This document shows, one piece after another, positions 35,546 through 45,021 of a stretch of DNA of 64,000 nt (position 1 is the stretch's first letter; every line of letters begins with the position of its first letter). The stretch covers positions 31,858-95,857 of the forward strand of contig JASWJB010000155.1 in NCBI GenBank assembly GCA_032433595.1. The letters run 5' to 3'. This stretch comes from Conoideocrella luteorostrata. Taxonomy: Eukaryota; Ascomycota; Sordariomycetes; Hypocreales; Clavicipitaceae. The translations under genes were made by a program, and so were the position numbers. Below the pieces are notes generated by a model, which had not been told where the DNA came from, ran no database searches, and saw nothing but the letters and a program-made list of their open reading frames with translations.

Positions 35546-36470
35546 TTAACAGCTGCATGGCCCGCTGACATTGGTATTTGCGTTTTCGGGGGACAAGCTT
35601 ACGCCAGGTCGTTGGCCGGGTCGGGCATGTCGAGGACCAGCTTGGTCCAGTGGCAGCTTCTTCGCAATGGCAGTGAACAATTCGCGCACGTTTTCGGCGG
35701 TCTTTGCTGAAGTCTCGAAGAACAGGAGGCCGGCTTCGCGGGCGTAGGCCTCGGCATCAGCAGTAGATATAGCCCTCTTGTCGGGCTGTTCGGTCACTAA
35801 GTCAAGCTTATTACCGGCGAGGGCAATAATAATGTTCTCGTTGGCCTGGCGTTGAAGTTCCTTGACCCAAGCCTTGGCTTTATCTAGCGATGACTGCACG
35901 AGATTAGCATATGGACTAGAACGCAAGATTGATAGCGAAGGACAGGAAGTGGACGTACAGATTGTGTAATATCGTAGACAACAACGGCGCAGTTGGCATT
36001 GCGATAATACATTGGAGCGAGAGACTTGTAGCGTTCCTGTCCAGCGGTATCCCATATTTCGAACTTGACTGTGGTATTCTCGTCGAGTGAAATGGTCTGT
36101 GTCAGGAAGGCAGCGCCGATGGTGGATTCTCTAAAGGAGTCGAATTGATCCTACGAATGTGTTAGTCAACGGAGTTGACAAGATTAGAGGGGAAAGCTGA
36201 AACTTGCCTTGACAAATCGCAGGACTATCGAGCTCTAAATTTTCAGGTTAGTGCCTTGCAGAGACTAGATTGCGCATTGCGTTGACATAGTGTTCACCTT
36301 TCCGACCGCAGATTCACCTGCAAATATCATGTTAGCCTCACGCTGTTCAAAGAGCTGACGGGAAGGGCGGGCAGCCGCAGCATCGGGTTCGTACCGAGAA
36401 GAACAAGCTTGAACTGGGCAAAACGGGTGTTCATGCCGCGGGGGCCGCCGGCAGGACCTCGAGCTGCCAT
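35546..36470 (-). CDS. ypt5: Rab5-family small GTPase (early endosome)
   Basis: A Rab GTPase of the Rab5/Vps21 group, controlling endosome fusion and traffic to the vacuole. Model join(35546..35893, 35959..36150, 36208..36234, 36298..36317, 36395..36470), 220 aa. Two exons are tiny (20 and 27 nt). Together they encode ESAVGK and SSIVLRFVK. Motifs: P-loop GESAVGKS (residues 26-33), switch I with [11 protein letters not shown] typical of Rab5, DTAGQE (75-80), NKLD (133-136), ETSAK (165-169). The C-terminal CSC (C218, C220) is the double geranylgeranylation site. The third intron (36151-36207) begins GC rather than GT (GCAAGT after FVK) and ends TAG; no GT donor there keeps the frame. The N-terminal extension [20 protein letters not shown] fits filamentous-fungal Rab5. 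Confidence 0.94.
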
Positions 36471-38053
36471 GATGGTGGTGGTTGCTGAAGACTTGTGGGT
36501 GCTGGTGATGGGAAATTCGAGGTGGCGGGAATGAGTTGGGAGGTTCTCCGGCTCAGCAACGGGAGGGCCTGGGTGGAATATGGGTCTCGACGAATAAGCC
36601 ACTGGCGTTGTGCTCGCTGGATCGGATTGGAATCGGGAAGTGCGCAGGACAAGATCGTAGATGATCGGCACGGGTCGTTGAAAGACGCAAAAAGCAAAGT
36701 TTCGGCGAAAGGTTGATGTTCAGCTGTGTACGGAGTAATTAACTAACTGGTACTCCGTAGATTGGAGTGGGCAAATGCAAGGTTGGAGTACGTACGAACA
36801 CACGTCAGGCGTAAGGCTTGGGAGGCGAGAGGCGGGAAGTGGCTCTCGAATGACGGTGCAAGTCCGTCGCAGGTCAGTCAGTCAAGGGAGTACTCCGTAC
36901 TCCGTACTCGATAGTTAGTGCCTAGCACTTTCGGCGTGCCACCTGCATGCGTTGCCTCTCAACACCACATAGGACCTAGGCATGCGGGGGACAAATTACG
37001 TGACCCTTTGCTACGTGGTTTCGGTTAGCCGTGAATCGTCACATATAATTTGTCCCCCATACGCTATGTACGGCACACCAGAACAGGCTCGGTCACCAGG
37101 CCCTCTCTTCCTTGTACTCGTTAGTCCGCCACAGAAGCGGCGTGCTACCCTGTACCTTGCTTGGGTTGATTATGTCAGCGGAAGTGCATGTGCGACGACG
37201 TCGTGTGGCTGCTGATCTTTCAGGTTGGGTTGTAGCTGTTTTCCTGACACTTGCTGTGTTTTGGCTAGAGTATCAATCATTTGCTATTTTAGTTTCGTAG
37301 CGTGGACTGATGGCGGAGCAGGCAAAAATTGCCCCCATGACGTTTGGTACTTTGTTTGGCTTTGCTGTCGTACGGTGCTTTGCACCCCCCGTGCATTGTT
37401 TCGAGTGTTATTATCAATGTACATCTACTGCGCGGAGCATTCCTTGCCTCCTTTATTGAATTAGTTACTTTGCTAATAATTCATAATTATATGTGTGCAG
37501 GCTGTTTTGCTTCAAGAATCATCCCCCCCGTATTATAGCCTCTCCCCAAAACTTAAAACGTTAAACTCCTTATTTCAGTTAATCATGCAAGTCTAGAGCA
37601 ACACAGTGCGCCAGACACTTTATCGACACCCCAGGACGCAAAGGGATGATCTTGGACCCTGCAGTGCAGCAATCATCTCAGACTGCTACCCTGATAGCAA
37701 TCCGCACGGTATAAGCAAGTCGCGACATGGCACGGTTACGAAGCCTCCATTGCGAAGAACTACAGCCCTAATGTCCTGCAGGCGCGTCCAATGTCTATTA
37801 CACGGTTTCGCTGCTAGATCACGCCTTCTTCAGTTAAGCTGGTAAATTCCGGCGGGTGATGACGGCACAAGCCACAACATGAGTCACAGCCACTATCCTG
37901 AAACTGCCAAAATAGACTAGGATTCAATTATCATCATCCCCCACGGGCTGGATGGTATTCAGAGCAAACGCGTTGAGAGGTGTGAACCTAATTACGACGT
38001 CTTCCGAGTATTGTCCCCCGATTTTTGCCGTAAATACTGCGCGTCAACTCAAA
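36471..38053. other. 1.6-kb gene-free region with clustered TACTCCGTA motifs
   Basis: Upstream of Rab5. Four exact copies of the nonamer lie in 36729-36906, two of them overlapping (36891-36899, 36898-36906). A foldback hairpin is at 36986-37057. No coding unit is supported. Confidence 0.55.
36986..37057. repeat. Foldback inverted repeat
   Basis: GGGGGACAAATTACGTGAC at 36986-37004 pairs with GTCACATATAATTTGTCCCCC at 37038-37058 apart from a two-base insertion and one mismatch. The loop is about 34 bp. It could be a hairpin terminator-like structure or the scar of a small foldback element. Confidence 0.7.
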
Positions 38054-39635
38054 ATGGACCATTCATCCGATAACTCGCACCCCGGCTCCGGTCCTTCGAA
38101 TACTCAACAGCCTTGGTAGTCAAAAGACCGTCTTCACCCCAATTGACTTGGAAAAGAAGCGCATTGCTTGGTACACATGTGGCTCGACTTGTTACGATGA
38201 CCCTCATCAGGGTCACGGGAGAAATTCCGTCTCACTTGACATTATTCGACAGATCCTGCGAGACTACTTCGGCTACTTGGTGAAGTTTGGGATGAATATC
38301 ACGGATGTGGATGACAAGATAATTCTGAGGAGCCGGCATTTACATCTCGGGGCAAGGCTGCTAAACGAGCTCAACAGTCGAAAAACGAACAAGGCTAAGG
38401 CCGATGCCCTCGCTGTTGGCAAGGAAGGTCTCAAGTTTTACATTTCGCGGAACCTGCCGCTCTTATCGCCAGACACTTCGTTCGAGTTCTACGGCGTGGA
38501 AAGTAAGAAGGCATACAGCATTATTGTCGATTGGGAGGTGACAGGGGCGGGACGCAAAGCTTAAGATGCACATCCACGATGGCCAACAAGCCGCGGGTGC
38601 CTTGCTGCGCTTGGAAAAGGCCACAGACGCCGCACTGCTGTCCGACTTTCTTGATCAAGCGAAAGATGCCATGCACCCCTATCTGGACCACTTTCACGGC
38701 TCTACAATCGACAACACAGACCACAGTCTGTTCAGCGCCGTTGCCCGCAAGTATGTGGACCGCTACTTTGAGGAAGTGCACGCATTAAACGTCCTTGATC
38801 CAGACATCCTCACCCACGCCACCGAGTACATTCCCCAGATGATAGCCTCCGTTCAGCGCATAGTCGACAAGATGTTTGCGTATCCAACTGACGATGGATC
38901 CATCTACTTCGATATCCTGGCCTTTAAAGTAGCTGGCCATAGTTATTCCATCTTGGAACCGTGGAATCGTAATAAGGCGGCGCTCTAGGCAGATGATGAG
39001 GGGTCGTTGGCGAACAAGTCGGCCTCGAACCGCAAGGTGAGGCAGCCGTGCTGGCACAGGATGATTTGAATCGGGCCAGCGGGCAACAACAACAACAATA
39101 ACAACAACCTGTACCGAGCTACCACTCCCAAATTATCACCTGGCACGGAGTCGAAATACCAGTCGCTGCCCAGCAACCCATCTATACTGCCTCCAAGCTC
39201 CGAGACGGCATCAGACAGCAGGTCCTATCTAAGCACGGCAACATCGATTACGGCCTGATGATAAAGTGGGTAAATGGGGTCTCCCTTGGCATCCAATCGA
39301 GTACTCCAGCAAATTCCGACACCCGATATCACGTAGTGGCGGCTCAATTCCGCAACGATATCCATCATCTGGCTTCAGAAAGCAACATCCTGAGCCTCTG
39401 CGATACATTCCGCGATGTCCATCTCCGCTCCATTGATATCTACCTCGAAGACCGCGAAAATGCTCCTGCGCTCGTTCGGCCTTTGGATCAATCGATGCGA
39501 AAAGCTCTGGCAGAGATGCGCGCCGCCACCGAAGCGACTCAATCAGAGAAGGTAAAACGTAAGGCTGAAGAAGCGGAAAAGCAGCGAGCGAGGGATAATA
39601 AGGCGACTGTTAATCCGAGTGATGATCAGGAATGA
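38054..39635 (+). pseudogene. Cysteinyl-tRNA synthetase relic
   Basis: Segments of a eukaryotic CysRS survive in several frames. From about 38070 the frame reads VLRILNSLGSQKTVFTPIDL, then AWYTCGSTCYDDPHQGHGRN, then MNITDVDDKIILRSR. The HIGH-type motif, normally H-x-G-H in DAHLGHARN, reads HQGH. A frameshift follows at about 38562, and the next frame has EEVHALNVLDPDILTHATEY and FDILAFKVAGHSYSILEPWN. A TAG at 38986-38988 replaces a codon that is usually Gln in relatives (a C-to-T change). The catalytic centre with KMSKS and the zinc ligands is absent. The C-terminal part (39258-39635) keeps LCDTFRDVHLRSIDIYLEDR and a Lys/Glu tail. The annotated ATG frame (38054) also ends early. An intact CysRS must exist elsewhere. 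Confidence 0.82.
39084..39108. repeat. (AAC)n microsatellite inside the CysRS relic
   Basis: AAC repeats with one AAT interruption, at the point where similarity to the synthetase is lost. Confidence 0.8.
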
Positions 39636-39666
39636 ACAGTTTTCGGAGCGCGTTAAGCAGGGAATT

Positions 39667-39952
39667 TGTCGGATTTCATATCCGCTGCACTAAGGTGCAA
39701 AAGTGTGAGCTCACTAAATGTTCATGCAATAGGATGTAATCAAGTCTTATATCCGACAGTATTCCGACCCGGGATGCAAAAGGGGAGGAGGTAACTAAAA
39801 GTGCTGGAAAAAAGCTAATAAAACTGTACGAAAGGCAACAAAAGGCAACAAAAGGTGTATATGTGGATATAAGACTTGATTGCATCTTACTGAATGAACA
39901 TTTAGTGAGCTCACACTTTTGCACTATGGTGCAGCGGATATGAAATGCGACA
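39667..39952. mobile_element. MITE-like element with 88-bp terminal inverted repeats
   Basis: The left arm 39667-39754 begins TGTCGGATTTCATATCCGC. The right arm 39865-39952 is its reverse complement with about nine differences in 88 bp. The 110-bp centre has no coding potential and includes a duplicated GGCAACAAAA unit. No transposase is present, so any movement depended on another element. I could not define a clear target-site duplication (flanks GGAATT and GTATAA). It lies 31 bp after the CysRS relic. Confidence 0.8.
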
Positions 39953-40664
39953 GTATAAGAAATGGCTAGACAAGCAGGATAGTAAGTGATACTCGGTAGA
40001 AGATAATAATGATCACCTAATTATCAGACTGTCGGACGTACTTCTTCGCACCATATTATCTCGAGGTGACCACATTCTGCACGCAAGATTGTCTTCATTG
40101 GCTCGATAGCTGAGGTTCAAGCGTAGAGCGGGCGTGTGCTGTCCAGACGATTGTACAGAGCAGTGTCCAGGCTAACACGGTCTCCTTACCATTTACCTAC
40201 AATGCCCGCCGGTCTAGCCTGTCATCAAGATTCATGAGTGTCGGGCAACAAAGCGGTTACAACTATAACGTAGGTCATCTAATTGGTGCTTTCTACAGTC
40301 ACAGGACTGGCAAGGAGGTGACTACATTCAACATAACCCCACGTTATGTCTAGATGGAGCCAAGAACCCGGCTAATTGCGTTCAGGGTAGATTTACCACG
40401 GATAATTTGACGCCGGACATGCATGCTGTAACCAACATCGATTCGTCATTTATAAGCTTGTCCTGCCACTAGCGTGCTAGTAGCGCGTCACAACTTCACA
40501 TGCTAGCATGATATTCCGCGGTCGTAGCCAAGATGGCTTTGTATGGAACGGACCCAGTCATGTCGGAGGAAATAGGAAAATAGATTCACGGATGAAAGTG
40601 GGCTGAATCCGTTTTCTGAGCATGCAGGTCCTGTAACGTAGCCGAACCCGAGCAAGAGCGGGAG

Positions 40665-40725
40665 GAGCGGCAAAGGCACTAGCTAAGCCTAGTACGGCCT
40701 CAGCCATAGGCCATCTACAAACGTA
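40665..40725 (+). repeat. Diverged repeat copy 1
   Basis: Matches 41843-41900 at roughly three quarters of positions over 54 bp; most of the differences are transitions. Possibly fragments of an old transposon. Confidence 0.45.
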
Positions 40726-41842
40726 TGTAGTACCGGTAACTTTTGTGTTGGTCGCAGGTTTTGAACCAATTAGTAGTGCCTGAGCGACGCCGCTTTTACA
40801 CTGCGCAACTGTGGCGTCGCCGATACATTTTTGGCGCAATTGATGGATTCTGCTCTTGAGCGTGTTTACCTGGCTAATCATAGTTTTATGCTTGCAATAC
40901 GTTTGCTGGTATCACGCCCTGTATTGCATTGCCCCAAAAAAGATATCTCAAAATGGAATGATCGAAACGTTGACTTCTCAGTTAAGCTAATAAATAACAT
41001 TCACTCACGGAGCAGCGCAGAGCAGCGCAGCGCGTACAACTCTCCGTTACTCTCCCAGATCTAGAGCTTATGGTGGACTTCGAACGGGGAGCATACTAAG
41101 GGTATGCAATTGCTGTAGACAAGAGAAACACCTAGCTGAGAGAATCGAAAGAGATGACGGACAACTAGCTCTGTTTTCTTAGTTGATCCTATCGTAGCTG
41201 ACAAACTTTCTTTCCTCTTAAGCGTTTAGAGAATTCAAGACTGTGGATCAAATTCTCGCTTGAAGGCCTTATCCGGGCGAACGTTATCGGATTCTAGAGT
41301 GGGCGTATGATAAGCGAGACTAGCCAGTCTTGCCCGAATAGTCTGCTAAGGGGTTAAAAGATAAAACTAAAGAGTCCTAAATCTTGGGAGAACAAGCCAT
41401 CAGATCCCAAGAAGTGGTTCTCTCATGCTGTCGGATAACTCGGGTGTGTGTGTGAGTGTGTGTAGATTACACGGGCGGTGCAATAAGGATTACGTAGCCT
41501 CTAGGGATAGGTCAGGAATCCGAGACAAGGACAATTTCCCTGCATTAGGAACCACTTCCATAGCTGCTCACTTGTGACCATAAGCATAACTGGTACGTGC
41601 TAGGTTCGTCTAGTGGGATGCTAGATTCTGCACGTGGGTTGTCGAATTAGTACATGCAATGAAAGTCATAAAGGCATGGGTGAACATAGAACAAATCACA
41701 ATAGTATACTTCTGAGATGTAAGATAGTTGTTGAATTCATCTACTTCCCCTCCCGTTATATGGGATGGCTCTGTCACGTGAGTAGCTGTCTTCAGCTAGA
41801 CTATTCTGTTCGCAAGGGTGCTGCCCAATCGGCGCCTCAGCA

Positions 41843-41900
41843 AAAGCGGCAGGAGCACTAACTAAACCCAGTACGTTCTCAGCCACGGGCAATTTACGGA
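41843..41900 (+). repeat. Diverged repeat copy 2
   Basis: Partner of 40665-40725. The shared core is GCACTA, CTAA, then AGTACG, then CTCAGCCA. Confidence 0.45.
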
Positions 41901-42150
41901 GTACAAACATAGAACCAAGTTCCGCGGCTCCTCCGCCTAACGAAACACCCAGACAGACACACCTCTATTAGCCACGTTTGCCCAACCACGCCTCGATAAG
42001 CTCACCAGCATCAGAACTCGGCGCGGCCAGCTGTGGATTTCTCGTGCAGTCGATACTGGCCCGGCTGAGTGTTTCTGATTCTACTTGCACCTGCATCTCT
42101 CTCGTCCGAGTTGTTCTTCAAGGGCTTGGCTTCAAGCTCCGGATTTCGTC

Positions 42151-44429
42151 ATGCCTCCCCTGGCAACGCCAAAGTTCCCTTTCCGGGATATCAACCTCAA
42201 GGTTACCAACGATGCTTATACATTCACATCGCCTTCATCCCCTGATGCGCCCGCGCTGGTTATTGATCGCCCCAGCGGCGATATTCGCTTGAGTGATGCT
42301 AATCCCCAAGCTGCCAAGCGCGCTACTCGGGTTTCGAGTATTGCTGGTATTCTGGGAATGATCCAGTTGCGACTCGGTATGTTCAACTGCCACCACTCTG
42401 TTTTATTCTTCATCTTCCTAGAACATGGTCGTCGGTTCCCTAGCCGTAACTGACTCATCTTCCACGCAGACAAATATGTCATTATCATCAACAAAGCTCA
42501 GCCCGTTGGTCGTCTCAAAGGCCAAATGGTGTACAAGCTGGTCTCCTCAGAGATCCTCCCCATGCGCGAGCGCCAGATTCATGACCCTGATGAGGATATC
42601 TTCATTGGCCTCCTCAATACCTTTCTTCAACGAAGCCCAATGTACTTTTCATACGCTATTGACCTGACCAATTCGATCCAGCGTCAGTCGCAAGCCGATA
42701 CTGCCAGCCCCCTATGGATGCGAGCCGACGACCGATTTTTTTTTAACAAGCATCTCCAGTCCGAATTGATAGAGTTTCGCAATCGAGGCTCAAGAGGTCA
42801 GCCCGGAAAACAGTCTGCCATTGACCCTTACATTTTGCCATGCATATTCGGAATGCTCGAGATTAAGCCTACCAAGTTTAAGACCACCCCTATTACCATG
42901 ATTCTCATCTCTCGTCGTTCGAGATATCGCGGTGGCACAAGATATTTCACTCGTGGTGTTGATGAAGAAGGACATGTCGCCAACTACAATGAGACGGAGC
43001 AAATTATCATTCTCAATGACAGCAGTTCCGGCCTCGGAGGCTACGCTGGCAGCACCGACATGCAGAGCGGCAAGCTTGGCGGTGGGCAGGAGATGCAAAT
43101 CATGTCATATGTCCAGACCCGTGGTAGCGTCCCTACTTACTGGGCTGAAATTAACAGCTTAAAATACACGCCCAAGCTGCAGGTACGGGGCACAGACTCG
43201 GCCTTGGCTGCCTCTCAGAAGCACTTTGACGAGCAGATTCGTGTCTATGGTGATAACTACCTCATCAACCTGGTCAATGCCAAAGGCCGAGAATGCAAGG
43301 TCAAGGAATCTTACGAGCAAATGGTCCGCTCAATCACTTCTAGCCTCAAGGAGGGCCATGAGAGCGATCGGCTCACCGCCGAAAAGTTTACCACCCTTCA
43401 GCCTGGTTCAAGAAACCAACAATTTGATCGCCTACACTACGTGTACTTCGACTACCACACCGAAACCAAGGGAATGAGGATGGATAGAGCATATGCTCTG
43501 ACAGAAAAGCTTCATGAGGAGCTCCAAAAACAAGCTTATTTCCGGGGTGTGGATTTGCCATCCAACATCGACGGCAAAATCGACGCTCGTAGCCTCCAGA
43601 CCAGCGTCATGCGCACCAACTGCATGGACTGCTTGGACCGAACAAATGTTGTGCAGAGCATCTTTGCCCGCTACACTCTGAACCGCATCTTTGAGGATCT
43701 CGGCCTCATGCCACGTGGCTCTCAGTTCCGAGACCAGGACCCTGCGTTCGAGTTCCTCTTCCGAAACATTTGGGCCGACAACGCCGACGTCGTTTCTGGT
43801 GCGTACTCCGGTACAGGTGCCATGAAGACAGATGTCACCCGCACAGGCAAGCGCACCAAGCTCGGCGCCTTGCAAGACGGCCGCATCGGCGTCACTCGCT
43901 ACTTTCTCAATAACTTCCGCGATGGCCCTCGCCAAGACTCTTATGACTTGTTCCTCGGCGCTTACGATCCTGGCGCCACAAACATCGGCACCAACCGCGT
44001 CTTTGTAGACAGACGACCCATACTCATCCAATCTATCCCGTACATACTCGCCTTTAGCATTTTTATCGTCCTCGTTGGCCTCTTCACAAAGCGCGCCCCA
44101 GATGCCAAGGTCTTGCCCATGCGGCTATTCGTCCTATTTTGGAGTGCTGTCGCAGCATGGTGCTTCCACTTTGTTTTGAACCATGGCATGCTCTACGTAT
44201 GTTTGCCCTTCTTCCCTGTCTCCTGCGTATCTGATATGGTAAAAGCTAACATGTACAGGTCAACTGGCCGCGTCTGAACCCCCGACCGTTTGCCACAGAC
44301 GGATACAGCGAGCACTTCTCCAAGGCACGCAAAGATGCAGTGATTGGAGGCTTTGTTGCTCGACACGAGAGGGGCCTTAGTACGGCGAGGTATCTTAATG
44401 CGGAGGAAGGGAAGAAGAGGATTGAGTAG
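42151..44429 (+). CDS. sac1: Sac1-family phosphoinositide phosphatase
   Basis: Sac1 removes phosphate from PI4P and other phosphoinositides at the ER and Golgi. Model join(42151..42376, 42470..44196, 44259..44429), two introns (GTATGT..CGCAG, GTATGT..TACAG), 707 aa. The Sac domain carries the catalytic CX5R motif in RTNCMDCLDRTNVVQ (Cys460 to Arg466). Upstream blocks include SRRSRYRGGTRYFTRGVDEE, YVQTRGSVPTYWAEIN and FDRLHYVYFDYH. Two C-terminal hydrophobic segments (IPYILAFSIFIVLVGLF and LFVLFWSAVAAWCFHFVL) anchor the protein in the membrane; the spliced end then reads VNWPRLNPRPFATDGYSEHF. The ATG at 42151 gives MPPLATPKFPFRDINLKV, a plausible conserved start. Confidence 0.95.
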
Positions 44430-45021
44430 ACTGGATCGATCAGTCTGTGGGGTCTATTTGTTTTGTTATTCGGTGCCGGTGGTTATAGATTTTATTCACA
44501 TTTGTGGCTATTCGAATGTCCCTTTGGATGGTCGCTGGGGGTTGTAAAGCAAGCAAGCAAGCTGGTAGATAGATTGTCTAGCTTCTTTACGATTTGACTA
44601 CTACTATTTTACAATATATTTTTGAAAGAGGGAACGTAACGCATTGCAAGAAAGTTGTTTTAATTGCTTGAAATTAATCACAGGCAGCACGATTCACTCT
44701 CTGTTACCCCTTTGATGCACATACGAGTACAACAAGTTTCATAGCTTGCTACTACTAGTTGAAATCAAAGTTCACATCCTATTATTTACTGGACATCTAT
44801 CCACGCTGGGCTATGCTATCCAAAGTACAGAGAAAAAGGGAAAAAAGACGCAAGGGTATCACGACAATCATATCTGTAAACGTGTAATGGCTGAAGCCAC
44901 AGAAGGAACCAAAAGAAACGCAGAAAAAAGGAGAAGGGAAATAAACCCCCATGGCCACTCACGTGCATCGCACTGAGTAAGTAAGTGGTAAGTTTTGAAG
45001 CAGTCTGCCAACAACACGCCC
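44430..45021. other. Intergenic region between convergent genes
   Basis: About 590 bp. Contains two 3' ends; no supported feature. Confidence 0.45.

Larger units (their letters stand above)
39953..42150. other. 2.2-kb gene-free region with degraded repeats
   Basis: No gene is supported. Two diverged segments, 40665-40725 and 41843-41900, resemble each other in the same orientation (for example CAGCCA and CTAGTACGGCCT vs CCAGTACGTTCT). A TG-rich run lies at about 41440-41465. TACGGAGTA is at 41895-41903. The last part should hold the Sac1 promoter. Confidence 0.55.

Noticed and set aside
36151..36207. Canonical GT donor for the third Rab5 intron
   Set aside because: The only nearby GT (at GTCAAG) would delete the conserved Val-Lys before DQF; GC-AG keeps them.
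39676..39924. 82-codon minus-strand open frame
   Set aside because: It lies wholly within the inverted-repeat element and is a product of the arms' symmetry.
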